Part shown: positions 1 to 7,198 of the stretch, in pieces | Layout: every line of letters starts with the position of its first letter | How positions within the stretch are numbered: position 1 is the first letter of the stretch | Source of the DNA: UBA11524 sp964547515 | GTDB lineage: Bacteria > Bacillota > Clostridia > Christensenellales > Aristaeellaceae | Direction of reading: 5' to 3' | Assembly: GCA_964547515.1 (NCBI GenBank) | Contig: CAZJOA010000048.1 | Coordinates: forward strand, 1 to 17,467 | DNA length: 17,467 nt | Notes under the pieces: model-generated | Told to the model about the DNA's origin: nothing | Database searches by the model: none | What the model saw: the letters and a program-made list of their open reading frames with translations, nothing else | Made by a program: the position numbers and the translations under genes

Positions 1-30
1 AATCGCGAGAAAAAGGGTCGACTCCCCCCG
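1..30 (-). repeat. Partial copy of the dispersed CTCGCGATT repeat
   Basis: Read on the minus strand, the first 30 bases resemble the core of the repeat at 8813-8838 and 9004-9029: a run of G, then a TCG..CCC segment, then TTTTCTCGCGATT. The match is imperfect (an extra or changed base around the CCC) and the window edge cuts it. It shows that the family is dispersed and occurs in both orientations. It lies just upstream of the argS promoter. Confidence 0.6.
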
Positions 31-59
31 TTGCAACTGCCGGCGAACTGTGGTATGAT
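31..59 (+). promoter_or_regulatory. argS promoter
   Basis: TTGCAA at 31-36 and TATGAT at 54-59 are separated by exactly 17 nt, a sigma-70/SigA-type promoter. Transcription would start near 66, giving a leader of about 50 nt before the argS ATG at 115. No hairpin or T-box-like structure is visible in so short a leader. Confidence 0.7.
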
Positions 60-114
60 AGGTAGGTATATTCCTGAGCTTATGCAGAACGATCGCAAAG
101 GAGCGGTTTTTGAC

Positions 115-1833
115 ATGGATATGATGACTCGCATTGCAACGCTGACTGCCGAGTGCCTGGCATCCACCTGGCCGGAGGCAGAGGGACTCCCGGGGGCGGA
201 GGAGATTCGCGGCCTGCTGGCTGTTCCGCCGGATCGGGCGATGGGTGACTACGCCTTCCCCGTGTTCCGCCTGGCCAAGGCGCTGCGCATGGCACCCCCC
301 AAGATCGCCGCGACCCTGTGCGGCGGCTGGACGCATCCCGAGGTCGCCCGCGTTGAGCCCGTCAACGGCTACATGAACTTCTTCCTCAACCGGGTCAATT
401 TCGCCGAGGAAACGCTCTCCGCCGTGCTGGAAAAGGGCGAACGCTTCGGTGCGTCCGACATGGGCAGCGGCAAGACCGTCTGCCTGGACTATTCCTCCAT
501 CAACATCGCCAAGCGCTTCGGCGTGGGACACCTGTCCACCACCATGATCGGCCATTCGCTCAAGCGCATTTACGATTTTCTGGGCTACAGGACCGTGGGC
601 ATCAACCATCTGGGTGACTGGGGGACGCAGTTCGGCAAGATGATCTATGCCTACAAGACCTGGGGCACGAAGGAGGACGTGGAACGCGATGGCGTGAAGG
701 AGCTGATGCGCCTGTATGTCAAGTTCCATGAGGAGGCGGAGAAAGACCCGTCGCTGGACGATCAGGGGCGCGCGTGGTTCAAGAAGATCGAGGACAAGGA
801 CGAGGAAGCCATCGCCATCTGGAGCTGGTTCAAGGACATCACCCTCAAGGATGCCTCCCGCGTGTATGACATGCTGGGTGTGGAATTCGATTCCTATGCC
901 GGCGAGGCCTTCTATAACGACAAGATGGACGTGGTCATTGACGAGCTGCGTCAGAAGGGTCTGCTGACCCTCTCCGAGGGCGCATCCGTGGTCGACCTGA
1001 GCGAGGATAACATGCCCCCGTGCATCATCCTGCGCTCCGACGGCGCGACCCTCTATGCCACCCGTGACCTGGCCGCGGCGGTGTATCGTCAGAACACCTA
1101 TCATTTCGACAAGTGCCTGTATGTCGTGGCGTATCAGCAGGATCTGCATTTCCGTCAGCTCTTCCGTGTGCTGGAGAAGATGGAGAAGCCCTGGGCGAAG
1201 GACTGCGTGCATGTGTCCTTCGGCATGATCTCCTTCGAGGGGCAGGCCTTCTCCACCCGCAAGGGGCGCGTGGTCTACCTGGAGGACGTGCTGAACCAGG
1301 CCGTGCAGAAGGCGCTGGACATCATCAACGAGAAGTCCCCCAACCTCCCCAACAAGGAGGACGTCGCCCGTCAGGTGGGCATCGGCGCGGTGGTCTATTC
1401 CGACCTGAGCAATGGCCGCATCAAGGACATTGACTTCTCCTTTGAGCGCGCCCTCAATTTCGACGGCGAGACCGGCCCGTATGTCCAGTATACCCATGCG
1501 CGGTGCTGCTCCGTGCTGCGCAAGGCGGCGGACATCGCCCTCCCGGCGGTGGACTACGGTGCGCTGACCGACGACGAGGCACAGCATCTGCTGCGGCTGC
1601 TGTCCCGCTTCCCGGATGTGGTGAAGGACGCGGCGGACAAGTATGAGCCGTCCATGGTCACCCGCGCGGTGACGGACATTGCCCAGGCGTACAACAAGTT
1701 CTACTATGAGCATCGCGTGCTGGATGATGATCCCGCCGTGGCAGCCGCCCGTGTGGCGCTGACCCGGGCCACCAAGGATGTCATCAGGACTGGCCTGTGG
1801 CTCATCGGCGTGGAAGCCCCGGAGCGGATGTGA
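115..1833 (+). CDS. argS: Arginyl-tRNA synthetase
   Basis: Class I aminoacyl-tRNA synthetase that charges tRNA-Arg with arginine in the cytoplasm; 572 aa, usual length for the family. I chose ATG 115 because AAAGGAG lies at 97-103; the open frame continues upstream to 31 without a ribosome site. Visible parts: N-terminal additional domain (about residues 1-110), the SSINIAK segment leading into the nucleotide-binding signature at 136-139, the GINHLGDWGTQFGK block (about 162-175), a KMSKS-equivalent FSTRKG loop, and a C-terminal DALR-type anticodon-binding domain (YVQYTHAR, ending GVEAPERM). The HIGH signature reads GVGH, so the first His is Gly, and the preceding residue, often Pro, is Arg. 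Other residues expected for function appear present, so it is likely active. It stands alone behind its own promoter. The stop codon touches the palindromic element that follows. Confidence 0.97.
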   Translation: MDMMTRIATLTAECLASTWPEAEGLPGAEEIRGLLAVPPDRAMGDYAFPVFRLAKALRMAPPKIAATLCGGWTHPEVARVEPVNGYMNFFLNRVNFAEETLSAVLEKGERFGASDMGSGKTVCLDYSSINIAKRFGVGHLSTTMIGHSLKRIYDFLGYRTVGINHLGDWGTQFGKMIYAYKTWGTKEDVERDGVKELMRLYVKFHEEAEKDPSLDDQGRAWFKKIEDKDEEAIAIWSWFKDITLKDASRVYDMLGVEFDSYAGEAFYNDKMDVVIDELRQKGLLTLSEGASVVDLSEDNMPPCIILRSDGATLYATRDLAAAVYRQNTYHFDKCLYVVAYQQDLHFRQLFRVLEKMEKPWAKDCVHVSFGMISFEGQAFSTRKGRVVYLEDVLNQAVQKALDIINEKSPNLPNKEDVARQVGIGAVVYSDLSNGRIKDIDFSFERALNFDGETGPYVQYTHARCCSVLRKAADIALPAVDYGALTDDEAQHLLRLLSRFPDVVKDAADKYEPSMVTRAVTDIAQAYNKFYYEHRVLDDDPAVAAARVALTRATKDVIRTGLWLIGVEAPERM

Positions 1834-1995
1834 TACTAATTTTCATCTAAACCATATCATTCGCACAGTGTCTTTTCCGCCCTGGCTTTGCTTCGTTCCG
1901 CTCGCGCGTACATCCAGTACGCCTCGCTGCACTCAGCTTTGCCAGAACAAAAAATCCACTATGCTCGGTGCTATGTTTTAGACGTAAATTAGTAT
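1833..1995. mobile_element. 163-bp palindromic MITE-like element
   Basis: The element begins ATACTAATTTT and ends AAATTAGTAT; the terminal 24 bases of each side are inverted repeats with only a few mismatches. The centre is GCGTAC-atcca-GTACGC at 1906-1922, whose midpoint (1914) is exactly the midpoint of the whole element, and GGC...GCC and TTTTCC/TTTTTTG-type stretches match across arms of about 80 nt. It has no coding capacity. Flanks are TGA at 1831-1833 (the argS stop) and TGA at 1995-1997, compatible with a 3-bp target duplication around a core of 1834-1994. It looks like a miniature non-autonomous transposable element; no transposase is in the window, so the parent element is unknown. 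Confidence 0.7.
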
Positions 1996-2016
1996 GACAT
2001 TCTGACGCTGCGGACA

Positions 2017-2052
2017 AAAAGGGACAGGGATCGGCTGATCTCTGTCCCTTTT
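2017..2052. terminator. Bidirectional intrinsic terminator
   Basis: A 16-bp stem with a single mismatch (left arm AAAAGGGACAGGGATC at 2017-2032, loop GGCT, right arm to 2052) ends in TTTT on the plus strand and TTTTT on the minus strand. It lies between convergent genes and can end argS transcription in one direction and the 2128-2733 gene in the other. Confidence 0.85.
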
Positions 2053-2065
2053 GCTGATACCATGC

Positions 2066-2104
2066 AAAAAGCGGATCTGCTGCCCTTTCGGGTGACAGAT
2101 CCGC
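2066..2104 (-). terminator. Terminator of the secreted-protein gene
   Basis: On the minus strand a 9-bp stem, GCGGATCTG pairing with CAGATCCGC (2104-2096 with 2079-2071), encloses a 16-nt loop and is followed by TTTTT (2070-2066). It lies 24 nt after the stop codon of the minus-strand gene at 2128, so that gene has two terminators in a row with the shared one at 2017-2052. Confidence 0.75.
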
Positions 2105-2127
2105 TCATTTTCGTGCTGCTTCCGCGA

Positions 2128-2733
2128 TCAGCCCAGGGGCAGGATCTCGGTGATCTCGAAGAACATCGCGCCCTGACGAGCATCCTTGGTCAGCTCGGCC
2201 AGCACGGCTTCATCCTCGATGGTCACGAAGGTCATGCGAGCACCGGCCACGGCGTAGGTCTGCTCGGCGGTGGGGTTGGCGGCGTACACGGCCACGCCAG
2301 TGCCATTGGCTTCCAGGTTCGCCTTGGTCTGATTCTCGGCCAGACCCAGCTGCAGATAGTACTTATCGTTCAGCTTCTGGATGGCGAAGATGAAGAAGGC
2401 GGCATTGGCAGAGCCATCGGGATTGGTGGTGGCAATGATGTAGAAGCCGGACTGGCTGTTGACCGCGTTCATCAGGTCATCGCCGGTCAGGGCGTTGGCG
2501 GCGTAGTAGTTCGCCACGGACGCAGAGGTGAAGGCATCAGCGTCGGGGGAAGCGATGGGGGAGGGGATGATGGGCGCATCGGGGGACGGCACGATGGGTG
2601 CGTCGGGGGAGGGCACGATGGGCGCATCGGGGGACGGGATGATGGGCGCCTCGGGGGACGGAATGGTCTCAGCCATGGCGACCATGGAGAAAGCCATCAT
2701 CAGCGCCAGGAAAAGAGCAGCAAACTTCTTCAT
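2128..2733 (-). CDS. Secreted protein, Pro-rich linker plus PPOX-like domain
   Basis: 201 aa. ATG 2733-2731 is supported by AAAGGAAGG eight bases upstream, and a typical signal peptide follows (MKKFAALFLALMMAFSMVAMA, probably cut after AMA at 19-21). Residues 24-60 are a proline-rich linker of repeated IPSPDAP units, encoded by a 24-bp tandem repeat. Residues about 70-201 form a small domain with a GFYIIATTNPDGSANAA strand pair, a YYLQLGLAENQTKANLEANG segment and a closing FFEITEILPL; this order resembles the split-barrel pyridoxamine-phosphate-oxidase/flavin-reductase fold. That family call is from pattern memory, and cofactor binding cannot be shown here. A secreted or cell-wall-tethered member is uncommon. 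It is a single-gene unit with its own promoter and terminators. Confidence 0.8.
   Translation of the reverse strand: MKKFAALFLALMMAFSMVAMAETIPSPEAPIIPSPDAPIVPSPDAPIVPSPDAPIIPSPIASPDADAFTSASVANYYAANALTGDDLMNAVNSQSGFYIIATTNPDGSANAAFFIFAIQKLNDKYYLQLGLAENQTKANLEANGTGVAVYAANPTAEQTYAVAGARMTFVTIEDEAVLAELTKDARQGAMFFEITEILPLG
2554..2668 (-). repeat. 24-bp tandem repeat encoding PSPDAPI units
   Basis: Four full 24-nt units (2554-2577, 2578-2601, 2602-2625, 2626-2649) and a partial fifth (2650-2668) lie inside the minus-strand secreted-protein gene. Units differ by only a few bases and each adds eight residues of the type IPSPDAPI. Copy number probably changes by slippage without breaking the frame, lengthening or shortening the linker between signal peptide and domain. 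Confidence 0.85.
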
Positions 2734-2775
2734 AGCAATAACCTTCCTTTCAAAAATATAAGGGTTGCAAGGACA

Positions 2776-2804
2776 AGAATACATCATTTCCGCGCGATTG
2801 TCAA
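2776..2804 (-). promoter_or_regulatory. Promoter of the secreted PPOX-like gene
   Basis: On the minus strand a consensus TTGACA (2804-2799) is followed after 17 nt by TATTCT (2781-2776). Transcription would start near 2769, giving a leader of about 35 nt before the ATG at 2733. A strong match to the SigA consensus. Confidence 0.8.
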
Positions 2805-3027
2805 GCGTTTGACTGGAGAATTCTTGCAAAACTGTGACGAATATTTCAGAAAACGGTTTAGTTTTCATCCCAGGATGCACATCGGCAGTCCCCGAACCGT
2901 GTCCTCCGCTGTCTGCGGGAAGGGCGGCTGCGTCACTGTTCAGGCGGCGGATGTTCGCCCGTGCCCGGATGGTGCTGTCTGCCGTGAGCGGCATCCAGTG
3001 CCGGAGCTCCTGCCAGGTGCGCCATGC
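2805..3027. other. Intergenic stretch, nothing recognised
   Basis: About 220 bases between the promoter at 2776-2804 and the end of the EamA gene. I see no gene with a ribosome site, no clear hairpin plus T-run to end the upstream minus-strand operon, and no repeat shared with the rest of the window. Open frames crossing it have no convincing start. Confidence 0.5.
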
Positions 3028-3441
3028 TTACAGCACCATGATGAGCGTTCCGGCGGTGATGAGCGCCGCGCCGATGAGGGACTTGGCGGTGAAGGGCTCT
3101 TTGAGGAAAACGAAGGCCAGCACCAGCGTGATGACCACGCTGAGCTTGTCGATGGGGACGACCTTCGATGCATCGCCGAGCTGGAGGGCACGATAATAGC
3201 ACAGCCAGGATGCACCGGTGGCGAGTCCGGAGAGGATGAGGAAAAGCCAGCTGCGGCGGCTGATCTCACTCAGGCCGTGCTGGGCGTTGGTCAGGAAGAC
3301 CATGCCCCAGGCCATGACCAGCACCACCATGGTGCGGATGGCCGTGCCCAGGTTGGAATTCACGCCCGAAATGCCGACCTTGGCCAGAATGGATGTCAGC
3401 GCCGCGAACACGGCCGACAGAAGCGCGAGGATGAACCACAT
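3028..3441 (-). CDS. Single-domain EamA-type DMT transporter
   Basis: 137 aa, almost wholly hydrophobic, with about five membrane segments (residues about 2-20, 35-50, 65-85, 97-113, 118-137). The pattern, including GLATGASWLCYYRALQLGDASKVVPIDKLSVV and the closing EPFTAKSLIGAALITAGTLIMVL, is that of one EamA domain of the drug/metabolite transporter superfamily. Most DMT transporters have two such domains in about 300 aa; proteins with one domain are known and are thought to work as dimers. The substrate is unknown. ATG 3441-3439 has only a weak AAGAGG site upstream. It is last in a minus-strand operon, 19 nt after the esterase gene. Confidence 0.88.
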   Translation of the reverse strand: MWFILALLSAVFAALTSILAKVGISGVNSNLGTAIRTMVVLVMAWGMVFLTNAQHGLSEISRRSWLFLILSGLATGASWLCYYRALQLGDASKVVPIDKLSVVITLVLAFVFLKEPFTAKSLIGAALITAGTLIMVL

Positions 3442-3460
3442 GCGGCAGGCCTCTTTTCTG

Positions 3461-4222
3461 TTATTTCCGGCAGATCATATCGATGAACTTCGCGATCTCC
3501 TGATCCCAGAAGGACCAGGTGTGACTGGCATCCGGCTCGTCATGGCGGATGACGTCCCAGCCGGCCCTCTCCAGCGCGGGGACGAACCGCTGATGGTCGC
3601 CGTAGAGGAAGTCCGCCGTGCCGCAGGAGACATACAGCCGGGGCTTATGGGGCGCGGAAGCGTTCGCCTTCATCAGGTGGAAGAGGTCGCAGTCCGTGCC
3701 GCGCAGGGACTTCCCGCCGGTGATGCGCTTGGCCGCAGCGGGATTGCGCTTTGCCACGCCGACGATGTCCGACGCGCCGGAAAAGGATGCCGCCGCCCCG
3801 AAGCGTTCCGGGTGATTCAGCGCCAGCTTCATCGCGCCGTAGCCGCCCATGGACAGCCCCGCGACGAAGGTGTCCTCCGGCTTGTCGGACAGGCGGAAGA
3901 ACCGCTGCAGCATCCGGGGCAGCTCCTCGGAGACAAAGTCCCAATAGCGTTCGCCATAGGCCTCATTGCAGTAGAAGGAATGGTTCACCCCGGGCATGAC
4001 GATGGCGAGGTTATGCTGTGCGGCATAGCGCTCGACGCTGGTGCGGCGCTGCCAGATGGTGGCATCGTCCGAATAGCCGTGAAGCAGGTAGAGCACCGCG
4101 GGCAGGCTTTCCTCCGCAGAGGCTGACACACCGATGCCCTGGGCGACCTCCGGCAGGATGACCTCCACGGGGGTGTGTACGTTCAGGGCGGGGGAGTAGT
4201 AGTTCAGGTGGATGAGTGCCAT
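3461..4222 (-). CDS. Tributyrin-esterase-like serine hydrolase
   Basis: 253 aa alpha/beta-hydrolase of the esterase D / putative esterase family (tributyrin esterase EstA, S-formylglutathione hydrolase relatives). The HGYSDD oxyanion segment is at 48-53, the nucleophile elbow GLSMGGYGA at 122-130 with Ser124, and the likely acid and base are Asp204 (CGTADFLY) and His234 (DASHTWSFW), so the triad is complete. There is no signal peptide, so it should be cytoplasmic. ATG 4222-4220 has AAAGGAGG seven bases upstream. It is the middle gene of a three-gene operon, 36 nt after the secreted-protein gene and 19 nt before the EamA transporter. The natural ester is unknown; in relatives it is often a short acyl ester or a deacetylation target. 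Confidence 0.93.
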   Translation of the reverse strand: MALIHLNYYSPALNVHTPVEVILPEVAQGIGVSASAEESLPAVLYLLHGYSDDATIWQRRTSVERYAAQHNLAIVMPGVNHSFYCNEAYGERYWDFVSEELPRMLQRFFRLSDKPEDTFVAGLSMGGYGAMKLALNHPERFGAAASFSGASDIVGVAKRNPAAAKRITGGKSLRGTDCDLFHLMKANASAPHKPRLYVSCGTADFLYGDHQRFVPALERAGWDVIRHDEPDASHTWSFWDQEIAKFIDMICRK

Positions 4223-4258
4223 GGCTTTTCCTCCTTTGCAGATGGGCAGATGGACGCT

Positions 4259-4762
4259 TCACCCGGCGGACACATCCGCCGCGGGGCGGACGGACACGCC
4301 GTTCAGCGTCAGCGCGTCCAGCAGCGCGTCCAGCAGGAGCGCGGCGCTGTCCTCGTCCCCCGCCATGTCATAGGCGGAGAGGATCAGCAGATCCCCCTGG
4401 GCGCTGAGCACCATGACGACCCGCACGTCGACCCCTTCGCCGAATTGGTCGGCATGGGTGGCCGTCAGCCCGACGCAGTCCGCCGCCAACGTCAGAGCAT
4501 CGCCGATGACGGCTTCCGCGTCGAACTGCCCCATCAGGCGGATGAGCGCCTCTGCAGGGCTTTCATCCGGGATGCGGCTGATGGACTGCACCACGACGCG
4601 GCTGGTGCCGCGCACGTAGGTGACGACCTCCTCGTTGGGGACGCATTCGGTGTCCTCCGGGGCGGTCAGCGCATAGGGCGCGAGGGGCACGGCCGTCTCC
4701 GACAGCGCGGAAAACGGCAAAAGCAGCATCAGCAGGATGCAGACAAGCTTCTTCATATTCAT
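4259..4762 (-). CDS. Small secreted protein of unknown function
   Basis: 167 aa with an N-terminal signal peptide (MNMKKLVCILLMLLLPFSALS, cleavage near residue 21). The mature part has no motif I recognise. It alternates beta-like stretches (EEVVTYVRGTSRVVVQSIS, DVRVVMVLSAQGDLLILSAYDM) with an amphipathic alanine/leucine-rich C-terminal helix (DSAALLLDALLDAL), suggesting a compact alpha/beta domain. Two starts are possible: ATG 4762 or the in-frame ATG 4756 (MKK); the AGGAGG just upstream lies 4 nt from the first and 10 nt from the second. It heads the minus-strand operon with the esterase and the EamA transporter and has its own good promoter. Confidence 0.75.
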   Translation of the reverse strand: MNMKKLVCILLMLLLPFSALSETAVPLAPYALTAPEDTECVPNEEVVTYVRGTSRVVVQSISRIPDESPAEALIRLMGQFDAEAVIGDALTLAADCVGLTATHADQFGEGVDVRVVMVLSAQGDLLILSAYDMAGDEDSAALLLDALLDALTLNGVSVRPAADVSAG

Positions 4763-4782
4763 CAGACCTCCTGTCTGACATT

Positions 4783-4811
4783 ATGATACATCATGCGGCG
4801 CGGGATGTCAA
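4783..4811 (-). promoter_or_regulatory. Promoter of the esterase/EamA operon
   Basis: On the minus strand a consensus TTGACA (4811-4806) is followed after 17 nt by TATCAT (4788-4783). It is placed to transcribe the three-gene operon from 4762 downward. It lies back to back with the plus-strand promoter at 4835-4863; the two -35 boxes are about 23 nt apart, so a regulator bound between them could act on both. Confidence 0.75.
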
Positions 4812-4834
4812 TTCAGGATGTAACAAAAGAAGGC

Positions 4835-4863
4835 TTGCAAACGTGCGTTCGTTGGTGTATACT
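4835..4863 (+). promoter_or_regulatory. Promoter of the five-repeat secreted protein
   Basis: TTGCAA at 4835-4840 and TATACT at 4858-4863 are separated by 17 nt. The start of transcription would be near 4870, leaving a leader of about 50 nt that contains the inverted repeat at 4879-4898. Confidence 0.75.
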
Positions 4864-4878
4864 GTTTCCGGATCACCC

Positions 4879-4898
4879 CTTGTTCACATTGGAACAAG
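4879..4898. promoter_or_regulatory. Inverted repeat in the 5' leader, possible operator
   Basis: CTTGTTC (4879-4885), six-base spacer ACATTG, GAACAAG (4892-4898): a perfect 7+7 dyad about 9-28 bases after the predicted start of transcription and just before the ribosome site at 4907-4913. It could be a repressor operator or a small RNA hairpin. No T-run follows, so it is not a terminator. Confidence 0.4.
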
Positions 4899-4921
4899 CG
4901 TCACAAAAGGAGGCATCCACC

Positions 4922-7138
4922 ATGAAGAAGGCGATCTCTTCCATCCTGCTGCTGATGCTGCTTTGCATCTGCTGCACCGCCAATGCACTGGAGCTGAACA
5001 TCTCCGCCCTGCCCGCAGCCACCCTGTATGATCTGGCGGCGCAGGTCGAGGCGCAGAGTCAGCTCAATGCCCTGGCAGACCCGTCCGCCTATCGCGCTGT
5101 GACGGACTATGGGGACTTTGAGCGCAACCCGGCATCCCACAAGGACGAAAGGATCATGTTCACAGGGACGGTGATCCAGGTCAGCGAGGGGAACAATGGC
5201 CGTGTGGTCTATCGCGTGGCGATGGACGGCAAGAACAGTCAGGTGTTCTACATCCAGTATACACGTCCCGAGGGGGCATCCCGCCTCCTGGAGGATGACG
5301 AGGTGACGGTGTATGCGACCTTCACCGAGCTGATGACCTACACCAGCACCACCAATCAGTCCATCACCGTGCCCTCCTGCAAGGCGGAACTGATGATCCG
5401 CCCGGTGCAGAAGGCGGCGCTGCGGACGGCCACCGCCGACGAGCTGGCAAGCGCCATGGCGGACATCGATGCCCGCCTGACAGCGCTCAATGCACCGGAC
5501 GCAGAGGGCTATGTCCGGCTGACAGCATCCAACTATACGGATTATGCGCGCCGGGAGGCGAGGCATCAGGGCGAACGGCTGACCTTCAGCGGCAAGGTGG
5601 TGCAGGTGGTGGAGGGCAGTGCCCGCACGGTGCTGCGCATCGCCGTGGACGGCGACGAGGACCGCATCATCTACACGACGCATGCGCCCGAGGAAACGGA
5701 CATCCGCACGCTGGAGGGCGATCAGGTGACTGTCCGGGCGACCTATTCGGGGCTGTATTCCTATGAGAGCACCCTGGGCGGACAGATCACCATACCGTCC
5801 TGCACGGCCGCAGCCGTCACGGTGAAGGGCTATACGCCGCCCGCGTCCTTCACAAAGGACAGCGAAGGCTATTATACCGTGGATTCCGCCACCTTCGCGG
5901 ATTATTCCCGCCGACCCGGCATCCACAGCCGCGAGAAGATCTGCTTCACCGGCAAGGTGCTCCAGGGCATCGAGGGCAGCAGCAATTCGCAGTATCGCGT
6001 CGCCGTGGATGGGAATGGCGACCAGGTGATCTATGTCACCCTGCCCGCGGCAAAGAAGACCGTCCGCGCACTGGAGAACGATCAGGTCACGGTGTACGCG
6101 ACCTTCACCGATCTGCTGACCTATGAGAGCACCATGGGCGTGGCGATCACCATTCCGTCCTGCACGGCGGACAGGCTGGAGGTCGAAGGTGCCACCGGCG
6201 ACGCGCAGAAGGATGCCCAGGGGCGCTACAGCGTCACCAATGCGAACTACGATGCCTTTGCACGCAACGAGGATGCCTACCTGTATGAGACCATCACCTT
6301 TGAGGCGACGGTCGTGCAGGTCATCGAGGGGGACAGCTATACCCAGTATCGCATGGCGATCGATGGGGACAGCGACTGCATGTTCCTCGTGCAGATCAAC
6401 GCGGAGGACATGGCGCTCCGCATTCTGGAGGATGACGAGGTCACGGTGACAGGCATCTACTGCGGCCTGTATTCCTACAACAGCACCCTGGGCGGGAAGA
6501 TCACCATCCCCTCCTGCCTGGTCTCCGAATACACCGTGGACAGCTATGTTGCCCCGGCGGCGGCAGCGAAGGACGCGGAAGGCTACTATTGGATCACCGC
6601 CAAGAATTACGAGGAGTACGCGCGCAATGCCGATGCCCATCGGCTGGAGAAGATCCGCTTCAGCGGCGAGGTGATCCAGGTCGTCGAGCGGAAGAATCAG
6701 CCGAATGTCTACCGGGTCGCTGTCGATTCGGATTACAGCTGCGTCGTCTATATCGAATACACCCTGCCCCAGGGGGCATCGCGCATTCTGGAGGATGACA
6801 TTGTCATCGTGAGCGCCTCCTATTACGGCCTGTTCTCCTATTCGACCACCCTGGGGTCGAAAGTCACCATCCCGGCGGCCATCGCGGAGAGCATCGGCGA
6901 ATCCTACAAGACCCTGCGTCAGGGCAGCTCCGGCGCAAGCGTCACCCAGATGAAGGAACGCCTGCAGGAGCTGGGCTATTTCAGCGCCGGTGTGGTGCTG
7001 AGCGATCAGTACAACGCCACGACCGTGGAGCGCGTCAAGCTCTTCCAGAAGACCAATGGCCTGAAGGAAACGGGCACGGCGGATGCGGCGACGCTCCTCC
7101 TGCTCTATTCGGACAGCGCGAAGCCGAAGCCGCAGTGA
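4922..7138 (+). CDS. Secreted five-repeat OB-like protein with PG-binding domain
   Basis: 738 aa. ATG 4922 follows AAGGAGG by eight bases and begins a signal peptide (residues 1-22, cleavage near ANA). Five imperfect repeats of about 100-106 residues lie at about 58-156, 197-301, 317-422, 435-540 and 556-655. Each runs: a Tyr/Phe-rich start (such as NYTDYARR), F-x-G-x-V-x-Q-V-x-E-G, a YRVAVDG strand, LEDDxVTVYATF, and a closing SYxSTLGxxITIPSC. The short beta pattern looks like an OB-fold or similar barrel, but that is inference. Repeats 1-4 end in a Pro-Ser-Cys, whereas repeat 5 has Pro-Ala-Ala. Residues about 663-730 are a PG_binding_1-type domain (LRQGSSGASVTQMKERLQ, LGYFS, FQKTNGL), anchoring the protein to peptidoglycan. 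No enzymatic domain is visible. It is monocistronic, with its own promoter and terminator. Confidence 0.88.
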   Translation: MKKAISSILLLMLLCICCTANALELNISALPAATLYDLAAQVEAQSQLNALADPSAYRAVTDYGDFERNPASHKDERIMFTGTVIQVSEGNNGRVVYRVAMDGKNSQVFYIQYTRPEGASRLLEDDEVTVYATFTELMTYTSTTNQSITVPSCKAELMIRPVQKAALRTATADELASAMADIDARLTALNAPDAEGYVRLTASNYTDYARREARHQGERLTFSGKVVQVVEGSARTVLRIAVDGDEDRIIYTTHAPEETDIRTLEGDQVTVRATYSGLYSYESTLGGQITIPSCTAAAVTVKGYTPPASFTKDSEGYYTVDSATFADYSRRPGIHSREKICFTGKVLQGIEGSSNSQYRVAVDGNGDQVIYVTLPAAKKTVRALENDQVTVYATFTDLLTYESTMGVAITIPSCTADRLEVEGATGDAQKDAQGRYSVTNANYDAFARNEDAYLYETITFEATVVQVIEGDSYTQYRMAIDGDSDCMFLVQINAEDMALRILEDDEVTVTGIYCGLYSYNSTLGGKITIPSCLVSEYTVDSYVAPAAAAKDAEGYYWITAKNYEEYARNADAHRLEKIRFSGEVIQVVERKNQPNVYRVAVDSDYSCVVYIEYTLPQGASRILEDDIVIVSASYYGLFSYSTTLGSKVTIPAAIAESIGESYKTLRQGSSGASVTQMKERLQELGYFSAGVVLSDQYNATTVERVKLFQKTNGLKETGTADAATLLLLYSDSAKPKPQ

Positions 7139-7161
7139 TCGTCCTGCCGCAACGCGCAGCC

Positions 7162-7198
7162 AGCCATCCCGGATGCACGCCGGGGTGGCTTTTCTTTT
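7162..7198 (+). terminator. Intrinsic terminator after the five-repeat gene
   Basis: An 11-bp stem, AGCCATCCCGG (7162-7172) with CCGGGGTGGCT (7180-7190) including one G-U pair, encloses a 7-nt loop and runs into TTTTCTTTT. It starts 24 bases after the stop codon at 7138. Confidence 0.85.

Noticed and set aside
1834..1981. A small plus-strand coding region after argS
   Set aside because: The frame runs through the palindromic element, has no ribosome site and is explained by the inverted-repeat structure.
2062..3486. A 474-codon open frame on the plus strand over the secreted and EamA genes
   Set aside because: It begins inside a terminator and is low-complexity GGGHDG-type sequence, the shadow of the minus-strand tandem repeat and genes.
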